Assembly (NCBI RefSeq): GCF_007990545.2
Contig: NZ_AP019829.2
Location: 1,116,001 to 1,180,000, forward strand
Source of the DNA: Leptotrichia wadei
Lineage (GTDB): Bacteria; Fusobacteriota; Fusobacteriia; Fusobacteriales; Leptotrichiaceae
Direction: 5' to 3'
DNA: 64,000 nt
Both the position numbers and the translations under genes were made by a program. Below, piece after piece: positions 1-8,558 of the stretch (its first letter is position 1; every line of letters starts with the position of its first letter). The notes beneath the pieces are model-generated. The model did no database searches, was not told the DNA's origin, and worked only from the letters and a program-made list of their open reading frames with translations.

Positions 1-534
1 TAAGCTTGCAAGTGCTGTTTTTTCATCTATTTGCATAACATTCCAAATTGCATCCTCTCCTATTGTATATGTTACAGCAATTCTAGTAATCAAATAATCT
101 GGATATTTTTCTTTAAGTATTTCATAATTTTTATTGTAAGAATCAAAATCTCCCTTATTGGAATAATACATATTTGAAAAAAACAATTTTGACACTTCAT
201 AAGGATTATATTTTTCATATCGTTTTAAATTATTTAATTTTTCTGCATCACTTTTTCCAAGTGCGTTATAAATATTTATCAAGTTTTCTGACAGAACAAA
301 ATTCTTTTCGTTCTTTTTCAACAATTCTTCAATCTTTAATGCCAATTTTTTTACTTTTTCTCTGTCAGGTTCACTCACTACATTAGGCATTTCCTTATCC
401 AATTCTATTGTTTTTAGTATTATTTCTTGAGAAACTCCTAATTTTGATAAATCCTGACTTATCATCTCGCTTCGACTTTTCGCATTCAAATTCACTATTG
501 CAAAAATACTCATCAATAATATTATCTTCTTCAT
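1..534 (-). CDS. Secreted protein of unknown function (3' end outside window)
   Basis: The reading frame begins at an ATG at 532-534 and stays open to base 1, giving 178 codons, so the C-terminus lies beyond the window. The N-terminus (MKKIILLMSIFAIVNLNAKS) is a typical Sec signal peptide with a cleavage site near residue 18. The mature part is helical and charged, with regularly spaced Tyr/Leu/Asn residues that resemble tetratricopeptide-like helices, though no repeat can be proven. It follows hisH on the same strand after 74 bases and may be cargo in the his locus or a new unit. I do not recognise the family; export to the periplasm is an inference from the signal peptide. Confidence 0.65.
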   Translation of the reverse strand, partial: MKKIILLMSIFAIVNLNAKSRSEMISQDLSKLGVSQEIILKTIELDKEMPNVVSEPDREKVKKLALKIEELLKKNEKNFVLSENLINIYNALGKSDAEKLNNLKRYEKYNPYEVSKLFFSNMYYSNKGDFDSYNKNYEILKEKYPDYLITRIAVTYTIGEDAIWNVMQIDEKTALASL

Positions 535-608
535 AAATACCTCTTTCGCAATTAATCAAAATCAACCAAAAAATGAATAAATTAAGTAAAATAATTACAA
601 TTTCACCT

Positions 609-1244
609 TTACTTTACTAATTCACCCCAATTTTTCAATAATTTCAATCCAGTATCTCCAGATTTTTCAGGATGAAACTGCATTCCATAAACATTTTTAT
701 TTTTCACAATTCCAGGAATTTTTGTTCCGTATTCTGAATATGCAACAATATTTTTCATATCAGTTTTTGCAAAATATGAATGAACATAATACACGTATTC
801 TTCATTTTCAACATTCACATTTTTCAAAATTTTATCATTTCTAAATTCATCATTTATTTTCAAGTTGTTCCATCCCATATGAGGTATTTTCAAATCAGAA
901 TTTTCTGGAATATGTTTTTTTATTTCCTCAACAGTTCCATTTATAAGCCCAAGTCCTTCAAATTCACCGTATTCGTAACTTTTTTCAAAAAGCATTTGCA
1001 TTCCAAGGCAAATTCCTAAAAATGGCTTTCCATTCTTCGCTTCATTTATCAAAATATCTTTTAACCCATATTTCTCAAGATTAGAAATAGCATCCCTAAA
1101 GGCCCCCACTCCTGGCAAAATTATTCCTTTCGCATTTTTAATCTCTTCAACATCATTAGTCAGTTTTGTATCAAGTCCAACGTAATTTAATGAAGATAGC
1201 AAAGAGAAAAGATTACCCACTCCATAATCAATAACTGCAATCAT
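609..1244 (-). CDS. hisH: Imidazole glycerol phosphate synthase glutaminase subunit HisH
   Basis: Class I glutamine amidotransferase that hydrolyses glutamine and channels ammonia to HisF, forming imidazole glycerol phosphate and AICAR. The 211-residue length is normal. The catalytic triad is visible: nucleophile Cys79 in GICLGMQ, then His191 and Glu193 in QFHPEKS. The oxyanion-strand motif LPGVGAF is at about residues 43-49. Start is ATG with an AGGA-containing leader. Its partner hisF is not in the window and is expected beyond the left edge. The nearest his gene upstream is hisB, six kilobases away behind inserted cargo, and hisH has its own candidate promoter at 1398-1426. Confidence 0.95.
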   Translation of the reverse strand: MIAVIDYGVGNLFSLLSSLNYVGLDTKLTNDVEEIKNAKGIILPGVGAFRDAISNLEKYGLKDILINEAKNGKPFLGICLGMQMLFEKSYEYGEFEGLGLINGTVEEIKKHIPENSDLKIPHMGWNNLKINDEFRNDKILKNVNVENEEYVYYVHSYFAKTDMKNIVAYSEYGTKIPGIVKNKNVYGMQFHPEKSGDTGLKLLKNWGELVK

Positions 1245-1384
1245 ATTTAAAAATCCTTTCTTTTTCTTTACATTTTTACTTTATTTTTTGATAAATTTAT
1301 ATAATTTTTTTTACTTGTTTTTGATTCGTTATTTCTTTCAAATTTTCAGTAACTTTATGAAATTTATTAAATCTTTTTACTTTT

Positions 1385-1413
1385 TTTACTTACTTAAATT
1401 ATATCAAAAAAAA
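1385..1413 (-). repeat. 29-bp direct repeat, copy 1 (contains a promoter -10 box)
   Basis: This sequence is identical to 3224-3252. It contains TATAAT (minus strand) followed by two ACTT-type units. The two copies bracket the AAA/PD-(D/E)XK gene and the small transcription unit at 1446-1537. This is what an insertion or recombination event that duplicated a promoter would leave. Confidence 0.7.
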
Positions 1414-1426
1414 TATATTGTTGCAA
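1398..1426 (-). promoter_or_regulatory. Sigma-70-type promoter for hisH
   Basis: On the minus strand TTGCAA (1421-1426) and TATAAT (1398-1403) are separated by 17 bases. The predicted transcript starts near 1391 and gives hisH a leader of about 145 bases. The TATAAT lies inside a 29-base sequence that also forms the promoter of the gene at 1555-3204. Confidence 0.6.
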
Positions 1427-1445
1427 TTAAGAAAAAATTTTCCAT

Positions 1446-1502
1446 AAATAAAAAGGCCCCACTTTTTTATGAGACCTTTTTTGCTTTGCTCCCCTGCCAA
1501 GG
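1446..1502 (-). ncRNA. Putative small RNA or terminated leader upstream of hisH
   Basis: A strong minus-strand promoter (TTGACA at 1532-1537, 17-base spacer, TAAAAT at 1509-1514) would start transcription near 1502. About 20-30 bases later an intrinsic terminator appears. Its stem arms are 1472-1482 and 1450-1460, eleven pairs that include two G-U wobbles and therefore fold only in minus-strand RNA, followed by a run of T. The product would be about 55 nt and holds no ATG-started reading frame. It could be a stand-alone small RNA, or a premature-termination leader for hisH. No T-box sequence was seen. Confidence 0.5.
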
Positions 1503-1508
1503 AACACA

Positions 1509-1537
1509 ATTTTACATTATTTTTTATATATTGTCAA
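1509..1537 (-). promoter_or_regulatory. Strong promoter driving the short terminated RNA
   Basis: The -35 box is consensus TTGACA at 1532-1537 and the -10 box TAAAAT is at 1509-1514, with a 17-base spacer. It sits 18 bases past the stop codon of the preceding gene. Confidence 0.6.
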
Positions 1538-1554
1538 CCATTCAAAAAAATTTT

Positions 1555-3204
1555 TTAGTTTTTCACAACTTTATATTTCACTTTAACTCTTTTTCCAAAA
1601 AATGCCATTCCAATATGTACAATTTCTTTTACTCCACATTCCTTTAATAAAACAGGATATTTTTTATTTTCAATTTGACTCAATGCTTCCTCTGCTCTTT
1701 CTTCAAGCTCTTCTTCAGTTTTAGCCACTTTAAATTCAAATATATATCCAACATCTCTTTTATTTATCGGATTTAAAGCTAAATCATTTCTTCCATATCC
1801 AGTTTCATTATTTGATAAAACTGTGTACTCATTATCAAGATACAACATCATTCCTAAAATAAAAGTATGATACGGTTTTTCTGTTTTAGAAGTATCATGA
1901 TAACTCATTGACACTAAAAATATTTCATTTAAAAGTTTTTCAAATCTGTCAAATTCAAAGTTTTTAAACGCTTTGATCATTTCTCTAAATCTGCTAAAAC
2001 CTCCTAAATTTTGGACAAACATATCTTTAAAAAATGTTTTAACTTCATAATTTGGTAATTTCAAAGCATATTCATTCATAGCAATTTTTTCTTCAACAGT
2101 CAAATACCCTCCAAAAAGTAATAACTGCCAAACTTCTTGTGGATCTTTCAATCTATCCATATTCGACGAAGCCATTACCATTTGCTCTGTTGTCCCGTTA
2201 TTGAATAAATCTTTTAATTCATCAAATAAATCTTTATCAGCATTGTCTATTGCTGCATGGATAAGTCTGTTATCTGATGTATTTATCCAGTAAACATCTA
2301 TTTCTTTTTCATCGAGATAGTTAATTATACTCCACGGATTATAAATTTGAATATTCCCAAACTTATAGCCATTATACCATTTTCTCACTTTTTCAATATT
2401 TTGCTCTAATCCATAATATTCCAAAGCATTTTTCACTTCTGTTTCAATCAATCCAAAACTTTTCGCATATTTATTATTCAAAACTGTATAAGTTTTCAAA
2501 TTATTCAATCCAGAAAAAATCCCTTCCTTTGCTACCCTAAGTATTCCAGTCACAACAGCAAACTGTAAATATTCATTATCTTTCAATGTATTTGAATAAA
2601 AACTTTTAAAAAATCTTCGTGACTTTTCATAATATCCTTCGTTCCAAGCACTTGTCATTGGAGTGTCATACTCATCTATTAAAATTATGACTTTTTTACC
2701 GTAATATTCATATAGATATCTTGATAAATTCTTTAATGAATTTTCCCAATCTGCATTATACTTATCTTTAACAATATTAAAAAAATCTTCCAAATCAAAT
2801 TCATCCAATTTCTCTTTAATATATTGAAATTGTTTATACAATGATTTTACAAGATTCTTAGTATTAAAAAAACTATTCTCCCAATTTTCTGCCTCGGCAT
2901 TTCTCAGGCTTATAAGAATCACAGGATTTTGTCCTTGATTTTCCATATACTCACTTTTTGAAATATACAAATTATCAAATAATTTTCTATTTTCCTCTGC
3001 ATTTTTCACATCAAAAAAATATTTTAACATCGACAAATTTAGAGTTTTACCAAATCTTCTGGGCCTTGTAAAAAGTTTAACTTTTGATAAGTCTTCCAGC
3101 AAATCTTCTATGAACTTTGTTTTATCGACATAATATCCGTTTTCTTGTATAATCTCCTTAAAATCAGAATTTCCAATTGCTAGTCCTTTTTTCTTTTTTT
3201 TCAT
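1555..3204 (-). CDS. AAA-ATPase-like / PD-(D/E)XK nuclease family protein (DUF1703 type)
   Basis: This 549-residue protein has the two-part layout of the AAA-ATPase_like plus PDDEXK_9 family common in host-associated anaerobes. The N-terminal ATPase has a P-loop-like segment LFTRPRRFGKTLNLS (about residues 44-58) and a Walker B-like ILIDEYDTPM (about 174-183). The C-terminal nuclease-like domain shows an acidic residue in GRNDLALNP followed by FEFKV, the ExK of a PD-(D/E)XK core. Function in this family is unproven; nucleic-acid cleavage or a mobile-gene role is inferred. It has its own TTGTAA-17-TATAAT promoter and separates hisH from the rest of the his genes, consistent with being inserted cargo. 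Confidence 0.85.
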   Translation of the reverse strand: MKKKKKGLAIGNSDFKEIIQENGYYVDKTKFIEDLLEDLSKVKLFTRPRRFGKTLNLSMLKYFFDVKNAEENRKLFDNLYISKSEYMENQGQNPVILISLRNAEAENWENSFFNTKNLVKSLYKQFQYIKEKLDEFDLEDFFNIVKDKYNADWENSLKNLSRYLYEYYGKKVIILIDEYDTPMTSAWNEGYYEKSRRFFKSFYSNTLKDNEYLQFAVVTGILRVAKEGIFSGLNNLKTYTVLNNKYAKSFGLIETEVKNALEYYGLEQNIEKVRKWYNGYKFGNIQIYNPWSIINYLDEKEIDVYWINTSDNRLIHAAIDNADKDLFDELKDLFNNGTTEQMVMASSNMDRLKDPQEVWQLLLFGGYLTVEEKIAMNEYALKLPNYEVKTFFKDMFVQNLGGFSRFREMIKAFKNFEFDRFEKLLNEIFLVSMSYHDTSKTEKPYHTFILGMMLYLDNEYTVLSNNETGYGRNDLALNPINKRDVGYIFEFKVAKTEEELEERAEEALSQIENKKYPVLLKECGVKEIVHIGMAFFGKRVKVKYKVVKN

Positions 3205-3223
3205 AATTAATCCCTACTTTCCC

Positions 3224-3252
3224 TTTACTTACTTAAATTATATCAAAAAAAA
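3224..3252 (-). repeat. 29-bp direct repeat, copy 2
   Basis: Identical to 1385-1413. It supplies the -10 region of the promoter for the gene at 1555-3204. Confidence 0.7.
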
Positions 3253-3265
3253 ATTGACATTACAA
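3237..3265 (-). promoter_or_regulatory. Promoter of the AAA/PD-(D/E)XK gene
   Basis: TTGTAA at 3260-3265 and TATAAT at 3237-3242 on the minus strand, 17 bases apart, about 30 bases upstream of the start codon. Confidence 0.55.
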
Positions 3266-3271
3266 TGAAAA

Positions 3272-5582
3272 TCACTTTTCACTTTTCTTTTTCTTAAAAA
3301 AATCCAGAATTGTTTTCTTATGTTCCAATTCCTTCGGTAAAGGTACTCCTATCCAATCATGAAACTCTTTTATCTTAATTTCAATAATATCCGAAGAATT
3401 ATTGTCATTTTTACATTTTTGCGATAATGCATTCAAATATTTTGTTGACGGAAGAATTTTTGTACCAAATCTGTTGCTTTGTCCTTCTTCGCTATCTAAA
3501 CTTTTTAATTTGAATAAATATACACCTTTTTCTTTTTGTACTTTAAAATCTTGATGATTATATTCGTATAATTTTCTCCATAAAGACTGATTATTTTCTA
3601 CAGTGTCATCATATCTAGTTTCAGGAAACCAAGCAGGCATTTCGATTTGAGCAATTTCAAAATATTCCTTAAAAATTTCACGAGACCAATAAAGGAAATC
3701 TATCAATCCTGTAGAAGAATGTAGGGAATAATTTTTCCAGCTTAAATTGTCATCTGCCAACTTTTCTGCAAATCGAATAACAAAATCTTGAAAAAGAGTA
3801 TCATTAATAATTTCAAACACTTCTGTATACGCTTTTACAGATTTTTTCTTAAGTTCTGTGTCAAAAACTTTATCATTTTTCACATAGTATGATCTTCTTT
3901 GTGCCCGTTGTGGCAACGAATATTCCAAAGCATTTGTTGTTCCAATAAAACAAGGCGTAAAATCGAAATTTGAAGTAGAAAGATTTGAAACATTTACAAT
4001 CAGGTTGTTTCCTCTATCTTTGTTTGAAAAAAATTCTTCGTCAATTTCATCAATTAAAATTGGAGCTACATTATTTTCATTCATCCATAGTTGAATTTGT
4101 GTTATCGTGTCTGCTTTTTTTGTTCTTCCAGTCGGAATAATGTTATTGTACAAAATAGGCTTTGATTTAGAAAGGCCCAGCATTTTTTGTAAAATCTGCA
4201 ATAAGTTACTTTTTCCTGAACCAGCAGTTCCTCCAATAAATAAAAATTGCGGAACATCTAATTTTTCCGAATCAGATTCCAGTTTAAACCTAATATCCTG
4301 AAGAAAAGGCGAGGTAAATGCATATAAAATAATCTCAACGATTCTTGAACCATAATTATCGTTATAGTCAATTACATACTTTCTATAGTTCTCAATCAAT
4401 TTTACAATACTTTCAATAGAACTTTTTATTTCTTCCTTTTTGCCCAAACGGTTTCGTGTTTCCATTTTCTTCAATATATAATCCCGAACGTCCAAATCCA
4501 CGATCAGTATCTTTTGAAAATAACAATTCTCTTTCAGGAGTCGCTTGATTTAATTTTGGAGCAATTTTAATTTCCAATTTAGGTTTTATCTTTTTCGCAA
4601 ATGTTTCCGGCATCACAACCATACTCTCTTTCTTTTTAGCCTGTCGTGAAATAGTATTAATTGACAATTCATAAGCAAATTTTTCAACTTCAAGCTCCTC
4701 TTTTTTCTCGTTCTCAATTATTTTCTGTTTCTCATCAATCGTTTTAATTTCCTCAATTATTGGTAAAGCAACACTGTCTTCTTCCTTAACAATCACCTCA
4801 TTAAATTCTTTAACAATATCTTTCGAAATATCTATTTGCAATTTGGAATTTTCATCTTGTGTAAATCTCACAGAAAATTTCTCTTCCTGTTTTTCATCAT
4901 TATTTTCATCTAAAACTTTAATTTTACTTTTCGCCTTTTTCCTTATAGCTTTCGTAATAAAATCAGTACAAGTTAAAGTAATTTCGTTAAAATATTCTTC
5001 AAACTGGTTAAATAATGGGGAATTATCAAAAATGACAATATTTTCAAATTGGTTCCTTTTATTTGAAAAAGCCTGAAATGAAAGATTAGCTGATCCAAAA
5101 ATCAATCTCGTCTCCGTATCATTTTTCAAAAGATAAAATTTACTATGAATTGTTGAACTTATTGGCACTCTCAATTTCCACTTTTCTTCCACAATATTTT
5201 CTTGATTCTCCCTTGAAAGATTCTAAAAAAAACGGATTTGTTTCTTTTTAATAATCGCCTTTTGACTCTCAATCAAATTCTTGGTTTCATTTTCCAAAGC
5301 CTTCCGCCCTCTAACTTGGACATCTATATCTTTTATCCCAATAACTAAATCAACACTTTTAAATGGCGTCAGATATTTATTCAAAAAACTTTCATCAGCT
5401 GAAAATGTGACAGCCTTTATCTCATAAAACCTGTTACTATCGAAAATCTCTTCAATCTCTAAATCAACTCTTTCACCATTTAAAATAGTAAAAAGCGTAT
5501 TTTTAACTTTTATAGCTTCAGTTTTTTCAATATTTTCATTTTCAAATAAAGTTAAAGTTTCAGATTCTAATTCTTTTTCCAT
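3272..5582 (-). pseudogene. PLD-like nuclease fused to a P-loop ATPase, broken by an amber codon and a frameshift
   Basis: Three consecutive reading frames form one ancestral protein of roughly 760 residues. Piece 1 (5582-5223) ends at a TAG at 5223-5225. Piece 2 (open from just after that TAG to 4413) is in the same frame, so the first lesion is a simple nonsense codon. Piece 2 carries a phospholipase-D-type motif: HSKFYLL followed by GSANL. Piece 3 (4501-3272, GTG) is in the next frame and overlaps piece 2 by 89 bases, so an indel lies near 4413-4510. Piece 3 has a P-loop GGTAGSGKSN and a Walker B-like ILIDEIDEEFF. PLD-plus-ATPase proteins are often defence- or repair-related; that role here is inferred. 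As it stands the gene should not yield a full product. Confidence 0.75.
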
Positions 5583-5621
5583 TTTATCTCCTTTCTATTT
5601 ATGTAATTAGTATTCGTAAAA

Positions 5622-6308
5622 TTAATTTTCTTTCCCTCTCTTCAATTTTTTCAAATACTCCTTCTTCTCCAACGAAATTCTCAAACTTTCTCGAGCCTTC
5701 TGTATCGTCTTATTATGCACCCAAACATCCAATCTGTTATCTTCTAAATAAATCACCGCATAATCCCACTGTTTTGCAAGTGCCGTCGCAAAAAACCAAG
5801 CAACTACCATTTTCACATAATATTCTTCAGAATAAATATTCGCTACCATTTCCAAATATTCCTTTTTAAAGTCTTCATCCAAAAAATGCGTCATCAACAT
5901 TTCTACACCAAACCTGCAAGTATAAGTTTTATCCGATTGAGACCATTCCTTTATTTTTTCAATCAGTTCTTTTTTATGCTTTTTAAAAATCTTCGGAGAA
6001 ATCGTATCACAAACCGCCCAATTATCAACAAATGGCAAAAAATTATCAAGCAATTTAATACATTTCTCAAAATCTTTGCTCTCTGAAATAATTGCTCCAT
6101 GCAACAAATTCTCATCGTAATATTTATGTGGCAACTTCTTCAAAAAATCTTCATATTCATTATTTTTTACCAATTTTTTAGCCAATTTTCTTATTTCAGG
6201 AATTCTCACTCCAATAATTGTATTCTCTGATACATTTGGCGTTAATTTACTTAAAAATTTCATATATTCTTTATCTTGAAGTGAAAATAATTCTTTTTGT
6301 ATTTCCAT
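5622..6308 (-). CDS. AlkD-like DNA alkylation repair protein
   Basis: The 228-residue all-helical HEAT-repeat protein matches the DNA alkylation repair (AlkC/AlkD) family, which removes bulky or cationic N3- and N7-alkylated purines without base flipping. Visible landmarks include VRIPEIRKLAKKL near residue 33, the NWAVCD segment containing the conserved Trp and Asp near residue 98, and the VHNKTIQKARES C-terminal helix. It is 314 bases from the secreted-protein gene start and only 40 bases before the broken PLD-ATPase gene, so it may share cargo status inside the his locus. Substrate is not deducible. Confidence 0.85.
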   Translation of the reverse strand: MEIQKELFSLQDKEYMKFLSKLTPNVSENTIIGVRIPEIRKLAKKLVKNNEYEDFLKKLPHKYYDENLLHGAIISESKDFEKCIKLLDNFLPFVDNWAVCDTISPKIFKKHKKELIEKIKEWSQSDKTYTCRFGVEMLMTHFLDEDFKKEYLEMVANIYSEEYYVKMVVAWFFATALAKQWDYAVIYLEDNRLDVWVHNKTIQKARESLRISLEKKEYLKKLKRGKEN

Positions 6309-6332
6309 TTAAATCTCATCCCTTTAAAATTT

Positions 6333-7043
6333 TTATTTAGTATCAAATACCTCCTTTCCTAAATTATCAAAAACTTCATTAATATTGGCGTTTTTCAATT
6401 CTAATTGCCATTTTCCATTAACTTTATTTACTTTAACATCTATATTTTCTTCTTCATAACTAGACTTCTTAACGAATTCTTTTATATCATCTTCTAAATA
6501 TTTATAGAATGCATCGAGTTTATTTTTATCAATTTTTCTTAAATCATTGGATTCTTCTTCAGAAATTTCAGATTTTCTAATACTGTTATCAAAAAATTTA
6601 CCAAAATTAAAGGTAGAATCTATATTTTTTGTTTTAATCAAAATTTTAACTTTTGCATCATTTTCTCCAGAAAAAGAAATTGATTTTATGTCAGTTTCAA
6701 AAATATCTTTTGTTATTAGGGTATTATTAATAATATTAGATATATTTCTCATAAATTCTTTAAATGATTGTCTCTGATTTTGAGGAACTTCTTTCATTGA
6801 TTCATTGATTAAATTATCCATATATTTTTTGTTAAACTCTCTTACTTTTACTAATATTTTTTTCTGAAACGCATCATTAACTTTTTCGAAAAGATCTCTA
6901 TTGACAATATTTTCAATTTCTTTACTTTCTTGATCAATTTCACTCTGCGAAAATTTAACTCCATTTTTTACATTAATCTTATAGTTTCCTTGTGCCATTC
7001 CCAATGTTCCTAAAATAAATAATCCTAATAATATCTTTTTCAT
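6333..7043 (-). CDS. Secreted protein, paralogue of the broken gene at 9670-10354
   Basis: 236 residues with a clear Sec signal peptide (MKKILLGLFILGTLGMAQ), probably cleaved after the AQG/AQ region. The mature part is highly charged and mostly helical and ends with a Lys/Trp segment (VNGKWQLEL). The same segment occurs in the frameshifted paralogue as INGKWKLE. Shared features also include KYxDNxI, the SFSGENDAKVKI strand and the YKYLxDxIKE helix. I cannot assign a known family; DUF-type periplasmic proteins of host-associated bacteria are the best guess. It has its own TTGAAA-17-TATAAT promoter. Confidence 0.75.
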   Translation of the reverse strand: MKKILLGLFILGTLGMAQGNYKINVKNGVKFSQSEIDQESKEIENIVNRDLFEKVNDAFQKKILVKVREFNKKYMDNLINESMKEVPQNQRQSFKEFMRNISNIINNTLITKDIFETDIKSISFSGENDAKVKILIKTKNIDSTFNFGKFFDNSIRKSEISEEESNDLRKIDKNKLDAFYKYLEDDIKEFVKKSSYEEENIDVKVNKVNGKWQLELKNANINEVFDNLGKEVFDTK

Positions 7044-7100
7044 TTTTTCTCTTCCCTCTTCTTTCTATCTATTTATTTTTTGATTTTTTTAATGACTTTA

Positions 7101-7129
7101 ATTATAATAGTATAATTTATTTTTTTCAA
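7101..7129 (-). promoter_or_regulatory. Promoter of the secreted-protein gene at 6333-7043
   Basis: TTGAAA at 7124-7129 and TATAAT at 7101-7106 on the minus strand with a 17-base spacer, about 50 bases upstream of the ATG. Confidence 0.6.
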
Positions 7130-7184
7130 GATTTTTAACCATTCAAATTAATCAGATTCTATTTTATATTTTATTTATAAAGAA

Positions 7185-7222
7185 ATAAAAAAAGTTGAGT
7201 GCCACGCATGACACTCAAAAAA
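7185..7222 (-). terminator. Intrinsic terminator of hisB
   Basis: A seven-base stem (arms 7212-7218 and 7195-7201) with a ten-base loop is followed on the minus strand by a T tract. An A/T tract on the other side would let it work in both directions. Confidence 0.75.
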
Positions 7223-7270
7223 ATATTTTGACTAGATAAAAAAATTATTTTGAGCTGTTAATAAATTTGA

Positions 7271-7861
7271 TTAAACTAATACCCCTTTAGTGGATGGAAT
7301 CTCATCTTTATATTTTTCATCAATACTCACAGCCTCCGCCAAGGCTCTGGCAACTCCCTTAAAAATCGACTCAATTATATGATGTGAATTCGTTCCAGCT
7401 ATATTTTTTATATGCAGTGTCGCATTCAAATGCCGTGTAAAGCCAATGAAAAACTCTTCCACTAATTCTGTATCAAAAGTCCCAACTTTCTCAGTCGGAA
7501 TATTCACATCAAAATTCAAAAAATATCTCCCGCTTAAATCAACAGCAACTAACGTCAGGGCCTCATCCATCGGCAAAAGAAAGTTCCCATACCTTCTTAC
7601 CCCCTTCAAATCTCCCAAAGCTTCATAAAAACATTTTCCCAATGCAATACCAATATCCTCCGCACTATGGTGATCATCCACCTGCGTATCCCCATCACAA
7701 TAAATCTTCAAATCAAATCTCCCATGCTTCGCAAACAAGTCAAGCATATGATCCAAAAACCCAACCCCTGTATTATTTTCATATTTCCCAGTTCCATCAA
7801 TATTCAATTCAACTTTTATTTTTGTTTCAAATGTATTTCTTTCAATTTTAGATTTTCTCAT
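7271..7861 (-). CDS. hisB: Imidazoleglycerol-phosphate dehydratase HisB
   Basis: Single-domain IGP dehydratase of 196 residues, the usual bacterial length without a fused phosphatase. It converts IGP to imidazole acetol phosphate using di-manganese centres. Ligand-rich motifs are visible: FLDHM (about residues 35-39), DDHHSAEDIGIALG (about 62-75) and NSHHIIESIFK (about 157-167). It lies between hisC and hisH in biosynthetic order. A plus-strand gene at 8024-8431 cuts it off from hisC, and it has its own TTGAAA-17-TATACT promoter and downstream terminator, so it is probably a separate transcription unit. Confidence 0.95.
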   Translation of the reverse strand: MRKSKIERNTFETKIKVELNIDGTGKYENNTGVGFLDHMLDLFAKHGRFDLKIYCDGDTQVDDHHSAEDIGIALGKCFYEALGDLKGVRRYGNFLLPMDEALTLVAVDLSGRYFLNFDVNIPTEKVGTFDTELVEEFFIGFTRHLNATLHIKNIAGTNSHHIIESIFKGVARALAEAVSIDEKYKDEIPSTKGVLV

Positions 7862-7896
7862 AACTTTATCCTTTCATTGCAAATTTATTTATAAAT

Positions 7897-7925
7897 AGTA
7901 TAATCTATTTTTTTATCTTTTTCAA
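7897..7925 (-). promoter_or_regulatory. Promoter of hisB
   Basis: TTGAAA at 7920-7925 and TATACT at 7897-7902 on the minus strand, 17 bases apart, about 40 bases upstream of the hisB ATG. Confidence 0.6.
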
Positions 7926-7952
7926 GATTAAATCAAAAACAAGAAATTTGTT

Positions 7953-7979
7953 TTGACATATTAAAAATTGTGGTATAAT
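7953..7979 (+). promoter_or_regulatory. Promoter of the plus-strand orphan gene
   Basis: TTGACA at 7953-7958 and TATAAT at 7974-7979. The 15-base spacer is shorter than ideal. It diverges from the hisB promoter about 30 bases away. Confidence 0.5.
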
Positions 7980-8005
7980 TTAGTGGATAATTTAACATAT
8001 TCTAA

Positions 8006-8431
<426 letters not shown>

Positions 8432-8490
8432 AGTATTAAAATTATAGATTTTAGCAAAGAAGATTTATTTATTTAATAACAAAAACTTAG

Positions 8491-8514
8491 CAAGGGGCAT
8501 TGAATTTCCCCTTG
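8491..8514 (-). terminator. Terminator-like hairpin between hisC and the orphan gene
   Basis: Seven-base stem CAAGGGG/CCCCTTG with a ten-base loop. A short T-rich stretch follows on the minus strand (CTAAGTTTTTG), fitting hisC termination. It belongs to a small family of similar hairpins (also 44620-44639 and 49569-49589). Confidence 0.5.
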
Positions 8515-8558
8515 TCAAAATAAAAACCACTAATAAGTCATTGATATAAATCTTCAAA

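Noticed and set aside
1245-1554. T-box controlling hisH
   Set aside because: No T-box sequence or specifier-loop layout; the terminated RNA is only about 55 nt.
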